Origin: JBCCEV01 sp039030125
GTDB taxonomy: Bacteria; Pseudomonadota; Gammaproteobacteria; Ga0077536
NCBI GenBank assembly: GCA_039030125.1
Contig: JBCCEV010000069.1
Span: 1-21,590 of the forward strand
DNA: 21,590 bases
Direction: 5' to 3'
In this document: piece after piece, positions 6,873-15,609 of the stretch
Numbering within the stretch: the stretch's first letter is position 1
Layout of the letters: the number at the start of each line of letters is the position of its first letter
Translations under genes and position numbers: made by a program
Notes under the pieces: model-generated
Seen by the model: the letters and a program-made list of their open reading frames with translations, nothing else
The model's database searches: none
Told to the model about the DNA's origin: nothing

Positions 6873-7751
6873 ATGGCGGTCACCGCAGCGTTGGTGAAGG
6901 AACTTCGTGAGCGTTCCGGCGCCGGCATGATGGATTGCAAAAAGGCCCTTGTAGAAACCGATGGTGACTTAGAGGCCGCGCTTGAGGCGCTTAGAAAATC
7001 AGGGGCCGCGAAGGCTGCAAAAAAAGCAGGGCGGATCGCAGCCGAGGGCGCGATCGTCGTGAAAGCGGACGAGGGCTCGGCCGTGCTGGTCGAGATCAAC
7101 AGCGAAACCGACTTTGTTGCTAAAGATGATAACTTCGTGAAGTTCGCCGATACCGTTGCCGAGTTGGCGTTGCGTAACCCGGCTGCGGGTGCCGCAGACC
7201 TTGCCTCCATCGATGTCGGCAGCGGCGAGACGGTTGATGAACTCCGGGTTCAATTGGTTGCCAAAATCGGAGAACAAATTTCGGTTCGACGTCTCGCCCG
7301 GATGGCCGCTAGTGAAGGGCCCCTTGAGTCGTATCTGCATGGCACCAAGATCGGCGTGATTGTGGCGCTGGATGGGGGCGACGCCGAATTAGGACGAGAT
7401 GTCGCCATGCACATTGCCGCGTCTAATCCGGTCTGTGTCGCAGAAAGTGACGTTCCTGCCGACGTTCTCGAAAAAGAGCGAGAGATTGAGATGGCCAAGG
7501 CCGAACAATCAGGGAAGCCGCCAGAAATCATCGAGAAGATGGTTACGGGTCGACTGAAGAAATTCGTCAACGAAATCACGCTCGCCGGACAACCGTTCGT
7601 CAAAGACCCAGACCAAACGGTCGGTAAGTTACTGAAGAGTAAAAACGCGGTGGTACGCGGATTTGTCCGCTACGAACTTGGCGAAGGTATTGAGAAGAAG
7701 GAAGATAATTTCGCCGAGGAAGTGAAAGCGCAAGCCGAATCGGCAAACTAG
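6873..7751 (+). CDS. tsf: Elongation factor Ts
   Basis: EF-Ts is the guanine-nucleotide exchange factor that releases GDP from EF-Tu. The 292 residues (E. coli 283) begin with the N-terminal UBA-like domain VKELRERSGAGMMDCKKALV. The exchange motif T-D-F-V-A-K is at 79-84, where D80 and F81 match the E. coli residues that disturb the EF-Tu magnesium site. The conserved HGTKIGVIVALDG and HIAASNP of the core follow. The C-terminal helix and PFVKDP stretch are present. ATG is preceded by GGAGGGA at the end of rpsB. Co-transcription with rpsB is near certain from the two-base gap; I see no terminator or attenuator between them. Confidence 0.98.
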   Translation: MAVTAALVKELRERSGAGMMDCKKALVETDGDLEAALEALRKSGAAKAAKKAGRIAAEGAIVVKADEGSAVLVEINSETDFVAKDDNFVKFADTVAELALRNPAAGAADLASIDVGSGETVDELRVQLVAKIGEQISVRRLARMAASEGPLESYLHGTKIGVIVALDGGDAELGRDVAMHIAASNPVCVAESDVPADVLEKEREIEMAKAEQSGKPPEIIEKMVTGRLKKFVNEITLAGQPFVKDPDQTVGKLLKSKNAVVRGFVRYELGEGIEKKEDNFAEEVKAQAESAN

Positions 7752-7770
7752 CCTGAGGGTCGCGGCCAGC

Positions 7771-8499
7771 ATGAGTGCAAAACAAAAGCCGCATTACCAG
7801 AGGATCCTTATAAAGCTCAGCGGTGAGGCTTTGATGGGTGCGGGGGATTACGGTATCGAACCTGCCACGATCGATCGAATCGCTGCTGAGATTGAGGATT
7901 TACACGCCGCCAACGTGCAAGTTGCCATCGTTATTGGTGGCGGCAATATCTTTCGTGGCGCCGGCCTTGCGGCGGCTGGCATCGATCGGGTGACCGCTGA
8001 TCAAATGGGGATGCTGGCAACCGTCATCAATGCGCTCGCGATTCAGGACGCTTTGGAGCGTCGCGGTCTGTTTGCGCGGGTGATGTCGGCGTTAAAGATC
8101 AATCAAGTTTGTGAAGATTACATTCGGCGTCGCGCGATTCGGCACTTGGAAAAAGGGCGCATTGTCGTGCTCGCTGCTGGCACGGGTAACCCATTCTTTA
8201 CGACGGACTCCGCCGCTAGCCTGCGGGCGATTGAGATTAATGCCGAGCTGATGATCAAAGCCACCAAGGTTGATGGCGTGTACTCCGCCGATCCGGTGAA
8301 AGATGCCAACGCGACGCGCTACGACCGCCTGGACTATGACGAAGTACTGGAAAAGAAACTTGGCGTCATGGATGCGACCGCGGTGGTATTGTGTCGCGAT
8401 AACTCAATGCCCTTGCGGGTAGTGGACATGACGCGCCCGGGCACATTTGTCGAAGCGGCTTTGGGACGTGAAGTCGGGACTTTAGTTACGGCGGGGTAG
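7771..8499 (+). CDS. pyrH: Uridylate (UMP) kinase
   Basis: PyrH phosphorylates UMP to UDP, the first committed step to all pyrimidine triphosphates. It is hexameric and of the amino-acid kinase fold, unrelated to eukaryotic UMP/CMP kinases. The 242 residues match the family (E. coli 241). Visible signatures are KLSGEALMG (K15), VIGGGNIFRGA (55-64), the acidic D77 in D-Q-M-G-M-L-A-T-V-I-N, GTGNPFFTTDSAASLRA for UMP binding and TKVDGVYSADP near the ATP site. It is 19 bases after tsf and six before frr. Bacterial PyrH is usually activated by GTP and inhibited by UTP; nothing here suggests otherwise. Confidence 0.98.
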   Translation: MSAKQKPHYQRILIKLSGEALMGAGDYGIEPATIDRIAAEIEDLHAANVQVAIVIGGGNIFRGAGLAAAGIDRVTADQMGMLATVINALAIQDALERRGLFARVMSALKINQVCEDYIRRRAIRHLEKGRIVVLAAGTGNPFFTTDSAASLRAIEINAELMIKATKVDGVYSADPVKDANATRYDRLDYDEVLEKKLGVMDATAVVLCRDNSMPLRVVDMTRPGTFVEAALGREVGTLVTAG

Positions 8500-8505
8500 G
8501 TATTG

Positions 8506-9063
8506 ATGATCGACGAAATTCTGGCCGACGCCCGCGCGCGCATGGGCAAGAGCATCGAAGCGTTTCGAGCCTCATTGGCCAAGCTTCGGACCGGGCGCGC
8601 TCATCCTAGTCTTCTTGAGCACGTCTTCGTTGACTATTATGGAGCACGCACGCCGCTGACCCAGGCCGCTAATGTGTCGGTCGAAGATGGCCGTACCCTG
8701 AGCGTGGCGCCTTGGGATAAGTCGATGATCGAACCCATTGAACGCGCCATTCTTGAATCCGATTTGGGCTTAAATCCAAACACGGCGGGCGCCATAATCC
8801 GCATTCCCATCCCACCCCTCACCGAGGAGCGCCGGAAGGATCTGATTAAAGTCCTCAAGGCGGAGGCCGAGCAGGCACGTGTTGCAGTGCGTAACATAAG
8901 GCGCGATGCTATAGCCGACTTTAAAGATCTCGCAAAAGAGAAGGAAATCTCGGAAGATGATGCCCGGCGCGCCGAGGATAGCGCGCAAAAAGTGACTGAC
9001 GAGTTTGTGGCTCGCATCGAACAGGTAATGGGGGAGAAAGAGCAAGAGCTGCTCGAAATCTAA
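8506..9063 (+). CDS. frr: Ribosome recycling factor
   Basis: RRF splits post-termination 70S ribosomes together with EF-G. The 185 residues equal the E. coli length. The sequence shows M-x-K-S-I-E-A-F, L-A-K-L-R-T-G-R-A-H-P-S-L-L (the highly conserved interdomain helix), the hinge and domain II around VSVEDGRTLSVAPWDKSM, and the long C-terminal helices with RRDAIADFKDL and EDDARRAEDSAQKVTDEFV. A TTG sits one codon upstream (8503), but the ATG at 8506 gives the family length and has TAGG upstream. uppS begins two bases after its stop. Confidence 0.98.
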   Translation: MIDEILADARARMGKSIEAFRASLAKLRTGRAHPSLLEHVFVDYYGARTPLTQAANVSVEDGRTLSVAPWDKSMIEPIERAILESDLGLNPNTAGAIIRIPIPPLTEERRKDLIKVLKAEAEQARVAVRNIRRDAIADFKDLAKEKEISEDDARRAEDSAQKVTDEFVARIEQVMGEKEQELLEI

Positions 9064-9065
9064 GC

Positions 9066-9827
9066 GTGGAAGCGGACCGAGAAATATTGCCCCGGCACGT
9101 TGCAATCATTATGGATGGCAACGGACGCTGGGCAAAGCAACGGCAACTGCCGAGGATTGCGGGGCATCGCGCCGGTGTCGAAAACGTGCGGGCCTTGGTG
9201 CAATACTGCGCGAATGTTGGCATCGACGTCCTTACGCTTTTCGCATTCAGCAGCGAGAATTGGCGTCGACCGCCGAAGGAAGTCTCACTGCTGTTCGAAC
9301 TCTTCGTCACCGTCCTGGAGCAAGAAGTCGACAAACTTGCCGATAACGGCGTGCGTCTGCGAGTGGTTGGTGAGCGCGCTGCCTTCCCGAAACGCCTGCA
9401 ACGCTGCATCGAGGAATCGGAAGCAAAGACCCAAGATCGCGAGAAGCTGACCTTAGTCATTGCCGCCAACTACGGAGGCCGATGGGACATTGCGCAAGCG
9501 GCGCAAAAGCTTGCCCATCAGGTCGAAGCCGGTGAGCTGAGGGCGCAGGATATCTCAGAGGAAAACTTGACCGCTCACCTCAGTCTGGCTGATTTACCTG
9601 AGCCTGATTTGTTTATTCGCTCTGGCGGCGAAAAACGCATAAGCAATTACTTGCTGTGGCAGTTGGCCTACACCGAACTCTATTTCACCGAATGCCTGTG
9701 GCCCGATTTTGATACCGCTGAATTTGAAAAAGCGCTATCAAGCTACCAGGCGCGTGAGCGCCGTTTCGGTATGACCAGCGATCAGGTCCGCGCCAAGCAA
9801 ACGGACTCACTCGCAACAGAAGCGTGA
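9066..9827 (+). CDS. uppS: (2E,6E)-farnesyl-diphosphate-specific undecaprenyl diphosphate synthase
   Basis: UppS makes C55 undecaprenyl diphosphate, the lipid carrier for peptidoglycan and O-antigen, by adding eight isopentenyl units in cis to farnesyl-PP. The 253 residues equal E. coli's. The signature HVAIIMDGNGRWAKQR (11-26) carries catalytic D17; then come IDVLTLFAFSSENWRRP, NYGGRWDI, and the closing R-S-G-G-E-K-R-I-S-N-Y-L-L-W-Q with ELYFTECLWPDF. The start is GTG two bases after frr, with no strong ribosome binding site, so coupling to frr is likely. Its TGA is in the same frame as cdsA, with 14 sense codons between. Confidence 0.97.
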   Translation: MEADREILPRHVAIIMDGNGRWAKQRQLPRIAGHRAGVENVRALVQYCANVGIDVLTLFAFSSENWRRPPKEVSLLFELFVTVLEQEVDKLADNGVRLRVVGERAAFPKRLQRCIEESEAKTQDREKLTLVIAANYGGRWDIAQAAQKLAHQVEAGELRAQDISEENLTAHLSLADLPEPDLFIRSGGEKRISNYLLWQLAYTELYFTECLWPDFDTAEFEKALSSYQARERRFGMTSDQVRAKQTDSLATEA

Positions 9828-9869
9828 TATTCGCCGGGCGATAGAGTCAGGCGGGCGGGTGGCAAAAAG

Positions 9870-10679
9870 TTGATCGGGCCACGCATCGCAACCGGCACCC
9901 TACTCATCGTCTTCATCGTTGGAAGCATTCTCTATCTTCCCGAAGTCGTCGTGCAGTGCGCATTTGTTTTGGCCTTGTTCCTCGCCGCTCGCGAGTGGGG
10001 ACAATTTTTTGATAGCCCCTCGGCGACACTAGTTTGGGCATACGCATTGATAACGGTCTTCTTAGCGCTCGCGCTATCGGAGATTGTGGCCGGTTGGGTT
10101 GATAACAAATCGATTTTGCTGGTAGGGGTTTTATGGTGGCTAGGGGCGTTGATTTGGTTGCTGCACTATCAGTTCCGGCATATTCCATCGCCACCGGGCA
10201 CTGCGGGCGTCGCGCTCATTGGCTGGTTTGTGTTCTTACCCGCGTGGTTTGCAATATTTCAGTTACTGCGTGCCGACGGCGCCCTGTTGTTGCTGCTATT
10301 CATGATCGTTTGGAGCGCGGACACAGCGGCCTATTTCGTAGGTCGAGAAGTGGGTAAGCACCCACTCGCGCCAAGGATCAGTCCGGGGAAGACCTGGGAG
10401 GGCGTGATTGGCGGCGTGCTTGGTGCGGCCTTACTCGTGGGCGGGTTTTGTTGGTGGTCTGGGGGGTTCGCCGATCAGCTACCATTGCTTGTGCTACTTA
10501 TCGTTTTAACGACGATGGCCTCCATCCTGGGCGATTTGCTAGAAAGCCTATTGAAGCGACACCGTGGACTTAAGGACAGTGGCGCTGTGCTGCCAGGCCA
10601 TGGCGGCGTTTTGGACCGTCTTGATTCAACCTTTGCCGCGGCACCGGTTTTTGCACTCGGGTATCTGGCTATTTCATGA
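9870..10679 (+). CDS. cdsA: Phosphatidate cytidylyltransferase
   Basis: CdsA is an integral membrane enzyme that makes CDP-diacylglycerol from phosphatidate and CTP, the branch point to all phospholipids. The 269 residues contain several hydrophobic segments (about 8-38, 50-75, 85-100, 112-150, 180-215). The family signature S-L-L-K-R-H-R-G-L-K-D-S-G is followed by LPGHGGVLDRLDS near the C-terminus, which holds the catalytic aspartates. The start is TTG at 9870 with GGTGG six bases upstream. It is the first possible start after uppS, and the M-I-G-P-R-I-A-T opening fits CdsA N-termini. The stop overlaps the dxr start as ATGA. Confidence 0.96.
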   Translation: MIGPRIATGTLLIVFIVGSILYLPEVVVQCAFVLALFLAAREWGQFFDSPSATLVWAYALITVFLALALSEIVAGWVDNKSILLVGVLWWLGALIWLLHYQFRHIPSPPGTAGVALIGWFVFLPAWFAIFQLLRADGALLLLLFMIVWSADTAAYFVGREVGKHPLAPRISPGKTWEGVIGGVLGAALLVGGFCWWSGGFADQLPLLVLLIVLTTMASILGDLLESLLKRHRGLKDSGAVLPGHGGVLDRLDSTFAAAPVFALGYLAIS

Positions 10680-11857
10680 AAGCGCTTACCGTTCTCGGCT
10701 CCACTGGCACCATCGGTGTTAACACATTGGACGTGGTCGCCCGCTCATTTTTAGATACCGAAATCTTTGCTTTAACCGCTCACCGAAATGTGGAGGCAAT
10801 GGCGGAGCAATGTCGCTCCTGGCATCCCAAATACGCGGTGATGGTCGATAGTGATGCCGCCGAACGGCTCGAGTCCGCTTTGATCAAAGATGGCGTTGAA
10901 ACCACGGTACTGGCAGGCGAGGAAAGTCTGGTTGCCGTCGCTGAGCACCCAGATGTGAGCGGCGTGATGGCTGGTATCGTCGGGGCCGCGGGTCTGTTGC
11001 CCAATCTCGCGGCCGCGCGTGCGGGCAAACGCGTCATGTTGGCGAACAAGGAATCACTGGTGATGTCCGGGCAATTGTTTATGGATGCGGTCGAGCACAG
11101 CGGTGCGGAGCTGTTGCCGATCGACAGTGAACACAACGCGATTTTTCAATGCATGCCGGTCGATTTTTCACCGGGTCTGGATAGCCTTGGGGTGTCGCGA
11201 ATCTTGCTAACTGCATCGGGCGGACCATTTCGGGAAACGCCCGTTGCCGATCTGATGCACGTCACACCCGAGCAGGCCTGTGCTCATCCGAACTGGGTGA
11301 TGGGCAGAAAGATTTCCGTGGATTCTGCAACGATGATGAATAAAGGATTGGAGGTGATTGAGGCCTGTTGGTTATTCTGTGCGACACCCGATCAGATTCA
11401 AGTGGTGATACACCCCCAAAGCATCATTCATTCTATGGTTGAGTACATTGATGGTTCAGTCCTTGCGCAAATGGGTAATCCGGACATGCGAACCCCGATC
11501 GCCTACGCGATCGGATGGCCGGCACGTGCCGAATCAGGTGTCGAACGATTGGATCTTTTTAAGGTCAGAGAATTGTCATTCACCGAGCCTGATAACCAGC
11601 GGTTCCCGTGCCTCGCTTTAGCACAGGCCGCGGCCGCTTCCGGCGGCACAGCGCCGGCGATTTTAAATGCAGCGAATGAGGTCGCGGTTGGCGCCTTTCT
11701 GGAGGAGCAGATCCCCTACATGGCGATTGCAAAAGTCGTAGAGCAAACACTCGAGGGCATAACTAGGCAGGAGGCAAGCAGCCTGGAGGCGGTGTTGGCC
11801 GCTGATCAGCTCGCTCGAAGCCATGCCAAGGAAATTGTCCAGAAGGGTGTCGCATGA
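10676..11857 (+). CDS. dxr: 1-deoxy-D-xylulose 5-phosphate reductoisomerase
   Basis: DXR converts DXP to MEP with NADPH, the committed step of the non-mevalonate isoprenoid pathway and the target of fosmidomycin. The NADPH-binding G-S-T-G-T-I-G-V-N-T-L-D-V-V is at 8-21. Then come LANKESLVMSG and the metal ligands D150 and E152 in IDSEHNAIFQCM, the flexible loop around HPNWVMGRKISVDSATMMNK, and E226 in N-K-G-L-E. The residues correspond to E. coli D150, E152 and E231. HPQSIIHSMVEY and GNPDMRTPIAYA follow. Its 393 residues are normal. ATG overlaps the cdsA stop and its own TGA overlaps the rseP ATG, so three genes are translationally linked. Confidence 0.98.
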   Translation: MKALTVLGSTGTIGVNTLDVVARSFLDTEIFALTAHRNVEAMAEQCRSWHPKYAVMVDSDAAERLESALIKDGVETTVLAGEESLVAVAEHPDVSGVMAGIVGAAGLLPNLAAARAGKRVMLANKESLVMSGQLFMDAVEHSGAELLPIDSEHNAIFQCMPVDFSPGLDSLGVSRILLTASGGPFRETPVADLMHVTPEQACAHPNWVMGRKISVDSATMMNKGLEVIEACWLFCATPDQIQVVIHPQSIIHSMVEYIDGSVLAQMGNPDMRTPIAYAIGWPARAESGVERLDLFKVRELSFTEPDNQRFPCLALAQAAAASGGTAPAILNAANEVAVGAFLEEQIPYMAIAKVVEQTLEGITRQEASSLEAVLAADQLARSHAKEIVQKGVA

Positions 11858-13218
11858 TTGATTTTTTGCAAACAATCGGCGCTTTCCTGCTGGCTTTGGG
11901 CGTACTGGTCACGATTCATGAGTTCGGGCACTTCTGGGTGGCCCGGAAGGTTGGCGTAAAAATCCTAAGATTTTCAGTCGGCTTCGGCCGCCCGCTTTGG
12001 CGTCGGGTTTCAGGTGCCGACAAAACAGAGTTCGTGATAGCGATGGTGCCGCTCGGCGGCTACGTCAAGATGCTTGATGAGCGTGAAGGTGCAGTCGCGG
12101 CTGATGAACTCCCACGAGCATTTAACCAACAAGAGCTATGGGCGCGCACCGCTATTGTCGCTGCTGGACCGCTTGCGAATTTTTTGCTGGCCATCGCGGC
12201 TTATTGGCTGATGTTTGTAATTGGGATTGGTGGCCCAAGTCCGATTATTGGCAAGCTTAGCGCGGGCTCGATCGCCGATCGTGCTGGTTTGACGGTGGGC
12301 GCTGAGATCAAGCAGATCGACGAGCAGGACACGCCGACCTGGGAGGCCGTATTTCGGCGCTCCTTAGACGGTGTTCTGGACTCTCGCGAAGTCTCCGTGA
12401 CTTATGTCGATGTCGATGGTTATGAACGCTCTAGTGTGCTCGATTTTTCATTGGTTACGGTCGATGACATCACTGAGGGCGATTTTTTTACGGAGCTTGG
12501 TGCCGAACCCCTACGCCGAAAAATACCTGCACGGATTGCGAAGCTGGTGTCCGGCGGGGCTGCGGAACGAGATGGCTTGAAGGTTGGCGACGAGGTAATT
12601 AGCGCCGATGGCGAAAATATCGAGGGTTGGTCTGCGTGGGTAGAAGTTGTCCGTGCGAGTGCTGGGCAGGCCTTAGCGGTCGGCGTGCTGCGGGACGGGT
12701 TGCCGGTCAGTTTAACTATTACGCCGGCGGTCGTTGTCGACAATGGCGAGCGGATCGGGCGTATCGGTGCTGAGGTAGAGCGACCAGAAAATCTCGAAGC
12801 ACTTCCTCAAGGAGTCGAACATTTTGGCGTGTTTGAGGGGTTCTATCGAGCCGTGGCGCGAACCGCGGATATGACGTGGACGACGCTCAAATTCCTCTAC
12901 AAAATGATTGCGGGGCAAGCGTCGGTGAAGAACCTTAGCGGGCCCATCAGTATCGCTCAATTCGCGGGCCAATCAGCGGAACTTGGATTGCCCCGGTTTC
13001 TTGACTTTTTAGCGCTAGTGAGTGTCAGCCTCGCAGTACTGAATTTGCTGCCAATTCCGTTACTTGATGGCGGACACTTGCTATTTTACCTGATAGAATT
13101 CGTCACGCGTCGTCCGGTTTCTGAGACTTGGCAGATGTACGGCCAACAGCTAGGTATGGTCATGCTCTTGGGTCTGATGGGATTGGCCGTCTACAACGAC
13201 ATCATGCGTTTGATGTGA
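11854..13218 (+). CDS. rseP: Site-2 intramembrane metalloprotease RseP
   Basis: RseP cuts the anti-sigma factor RseA within the inner membrane after DegS has trimmed it, freeing sigma-E, and clears remnant signal peptides. The zinc motif H-E-F-G-H (H22, E23, H26) lies in the first membrane segment, as in E. coli. The third ligand is in L-L-D-G-G-H (D405) near the C-terminal membrane segments. Two periplasmic PDZ domains are visible, one after PSPIIGKLSAGSIADRAGL (about 125-205) and one after IAKLVSGGAAERDGL (about 225-295). The 454 residues match the family (E. coli 450). ATG overlaps the dxr stop. It sits before bamA, whose clients it helps monitor. Confidence 0.97.
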   Translation: MIDFLQTIGAFLLALGVLVTIHEFGHFWVARKVGVKILRFSVGFGRPLWRRVSGADKTEFVIAMVPLGGYVKMLDEREGAVAADELPRAFNQQELWARTAIVAAGPLANFLLAIAAYWLMFVIGIGGPSPIIGKLSAGSIADRAGLTVGAEIKQIDEQDTPTWEAVFRRSLDGVLDSREVSVTYVDVDGYERSSVLDFSLVTVDDITEGDFFTELGAEPLRRKIPARIAKLVSGGAAERDGLKVGDEVISADGENIEGWSAWVEVVRASAGQALAVGVLRDGLPVSLTITPAVVVDNGERIGRIGAEVERPENLEALPQGVEHFGVFEGFYRAVARTADMTWTTLKFLYKMIAGQASVKNLSGPISIAQFAGQSAELGLPRFLDFLALVSVSLAVLNLLPIPLLDGGHLLFYLIEFVTRRPVSETWQMYGQQLGMVMLLGLMGLAVYNDIMRLM

Positions 13219-13254
13219 TCGCTGTATCCACGGACTTACTCTAATAAAAATATT

Positions 13255-15552
13255 GTGATTTCTAGAACGCTTAGCGCGGGTATTTTTATCGCGTTGCTGC
13301 TAGCGCAGCTGATCGGCAATTCTGCGGTTGCTGAGTCCTTCATCGTCGATGACATTCGGGTCGAAGGGCTAGAGCGGATCTCACCCGGAACGATTTTCAA
13401 CTATCTCCCCATCAGCATCGGCGACGCGATCGATGAAAAACGGTCGCGGGACGCGGTGCGGGCGCTGTTTAAGACAGGATTCTTCAAGGACGTCCGGCTT
13501 GAGCGTGATGGTGATGTGCTCGTGGTTTCCATCATCGAACGCGAGACGATTTCAGAGATCGAGTTCGAAGGCAATGACTCGCTAAAAACAGAAAACTTGC
13601 TTGAAGGATTAGCCGACACGGGTTTTTCGGTCGGCGAGGTCTTCAACGAGGCGAAGCTCGATAAAGTCGTCCAAGAGCTGATCCGACAGTACTACGCTAA
13701 CGGCCAGTACAGCGTAACTATCGAACCGGAAATCATTCCGGTCGATGACAACACCGTGAACGTCATGATCCGAATTAACGAAGGCGAGTCCGCCAGGATC
13801 AAGGCGATTAATATCATTGGCAACGAAGTCTTCGACGACGAATTCATCCTCGGCACTTTCGATTTAACAACACCCAACTGGATTTCCTGGTTCACCAAGG
13901 ACGACCAGTACTCCAAGCAAAAATTATCGGGTGATTTAGAAACGCTGCGCTCGATGTACCAAGACAACGGCTACATTAATTTTCGCGTGCGCTCGACTCA
14001 AGTTTCCATCAGCCCCGATAAGGCCGACGTCTACGTCACTATTAATGTCGATGAGGGAGATCTATTCACTGTCGGTGAGGTTAAGTTGGCCGGCAAGCTT
14101 ATCGTTGAAGACGACGAGCTATTCCAATTTGTATTAACGCGAACGGGCGATACGTTTTCCAGGAAGCTGTTGACCGAGACCAGCAAGCTGCTCACCGACC
14201 GGCTTGGCAATGAGGGCTACGCCTTCGCCAACGTTAATGCGATACCCGAGGTCGATGACGAAACACAAACGGCCGGGGTGACTTATTTCGTTGATCCGGG
14301 CCAGCGAGTCTACGTTCGGCGCGTTAACTTTTTTGGTAACTCAAAGACTCGTGATGAAGTGCTGCGTCGCGAAATGCGTCAGCTTGAGGGCGGTTGGATT
14401 TCCACAGCCAAGGTCGAACGCTCCAAAGTGCGCTTGCAGCGGCTGGGGTATTTCGAGGAGGTCAATGTTGAAACGCCAGCGGTACCGGGTTCAACCGATC
14501 TGGTAGATGTGAATTTTTCCGTCACGGAACGGCCTTCCGGCAACCTGCTTCTCGGTGTTGGGTTTTCTCAAAACGCCGGGATTATTCTCAACACCAGTGT
14601 TTCGCAGGACAACTTCCTGGGCTCAGGTAAGAGCGTTAGTTTCGCGTTTAACAACAGTGACATTAATCGGACATTCCGGCTCGGTTACGTGAATCCTTAT
14701 TGGACCATCGATGGTGTGTCGCGCGGCTTCAACGTCGCTTATCAAGAAACTGACCCAGGAAACACCAATGTCTCGAGATTTGATACCAAAATTATCTCTG
14801 GTGGCGTTTCGCTGGGCGTACCGATCACGGAATACCACTTTATTAATTTCACCGGCAGCTACGAATCCACCGAAATCAATACCAATCCGTTTTTCCTCGA
14901 CCCTCGGATCGGCGATTTCTTGATTCGCGAAGGTTCGAAGTACGATATTTTTCGGCTCACCAGCGCGTTCTCCTATGACACGAGGAACTCTGCGCTATTT
15001 CCTAATCGTGGCACACTCCATCGGATCAGAGGACAAGTTGCGGTACCGGGCGGCGACCTCACATATTGGAAAGTCGATTACGACAACCGCAATTATTTTC
15101 CGTTACCCAAGCGCGCGACGTTGGCTCTGAAAGCACGCGTCGGCTACGGTGATGGGTATTCAGACACTTCACAGTTACCATTTTTCGAGAATTTCTTCGC
15201 TGGCGGACCCCGCACGGTCCGAGGTTACGAAGAGAACACGCTCGGGCCTGAGGACATATTTGGCCGAGCGTTGGGTGGGGACGTATCGATCGTGGGTAAC
15301 GTCGAAGTGCTATTTCCGGTGCCGTTCATTGAAGATTTGAAATCAGTCCGATTGTCGACCTTCTTCGATGCCGGCAATGTTTATTCAACCGACCAGAGTG
15401 TAGATCTCGACCTAATAAGAATGTCCGCGGGACTTGCTGGTTTTTGGGTGTCACCTTTCGGCTTATTGTCGGTGAGTTGGGCGCAACCGTTCCGTGATCG
15501 TCGCGGTGATGAAGTGCAGCGCTTTCAGTTTTCTTTTGGCACAAATTTTTAA
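13255..15552 (+). CDS. bamA: Outer membrane protein assembly factor BamA
   Basis: BamA is the essential Omp85 core of the BAM complex, folding beta-barrel proteins into the outer membrane. A 26-residue signal peptide (basic start, hydrophobic core, A-V-A before E-S-F) is followed by five POTRA domains: the first opens FIVDDIRVEGLERISPGTIF, with further repeats to about residue 420. A 16-strand barrel follows. The conserved loop-6 motif V-R-G-Y is at 655-658 in GGPRTVRGYEENTLGPED (E. coli VRGF 660-663). The chain ends in an aromatic beta-signal, F-Q-F-S-F-G-T-N-F. At 765 residues it is a little shorter than E. coli's 810. The start is GTG, the only option after the rseP stop, with an A/T-rich upstream and no ribosome binding site. 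Confidence 0.97.
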   Translation: MISRTLSAGIFIALLLAQLIGNSAVAESFIVDDIRVEGLERISPGTIFNYLPISIGDAIDEKRSRDAVRALFKTGFFKDVRLERDGDVLVVSIIERETISEIEFEGNDSLKTENLLEGLADTGFSVGEVFNEAKLDKVVQELIRQYYANGQYSVTIEPEIIPVDDNTVNVMIRINEGESARIKAINIIGNEVFDDEFILGTFDLTTPNWISWFTKDDQYSKQKLSGDLETLRSMYQDNGYINFRVRSTQVSISPDKADVYVTINVDEGDLFTVGEVKLAGKLIVEDDELFQFVLTRTGDTFSRKLLTETSKLLTDRLGNEGYAFANVNAIPEVDDETQTAGVTYFVDPGQRVYVRRVNFFGNSKTRDEVLRREMRQLEGGWISTAKVERSKVRLQRLGYFEEVNVETPAVPGSTDLVDVNFSVTERPSGNLLLGVGFSQNAGIILNTSVSQDNFLGSGKSVSFAFNNSDINRTFRLGYVNPYWTIDGVSRGFNVAYQETDPGNTNVSRFDTKIISGGVSLGVPITEYHFINFTGSYESTEINTNPFFLDPRIGDFLIREGSKYDIFRLTSAFSYDTRNSALFPNRGTLHRIRGQVAVPGGDLTYWKVDYDNRNYFPLPKRATLALKARVGYGDGYSDTSQLPFFENFFAGGPRTVRGYEENTLGPEDIFGRALGGDVSIVGNVEVLFPVPFIEDLKSVRLSTFFDAGNVYSTDQSVDLDLIRMSAGLAGFWVSPFGLLSVSWAQPFRDRRGDEVQRFQFSFGTNF

Positions 15553-15609
15553 GCCTAAGGAAACTGATCGCGGACAGCCGTCAACAGTCGTTTGATATGG
15601 AGTACTACC

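Noticed and set aside
6593..7210. Minus-strand open frame of 205 codons across rpsB/tsf
   Set aside because: It is antisense to two certain genes; its Ala/Ser/Arg-rich translation shows no domain and no start signal.
8921..9469. Minus-strand open frame of 182 codons across frr/uppS
   Set aside because: It is a reverse-strand shadow of two conserved genes, with no recognisable motif.
13232..13244. GGACTT followed by TCTAA before bamA as a sigma-E promoter
   Set aside because: The two elements are only two bases apart instead of about 16, so they cannot form one promoter.
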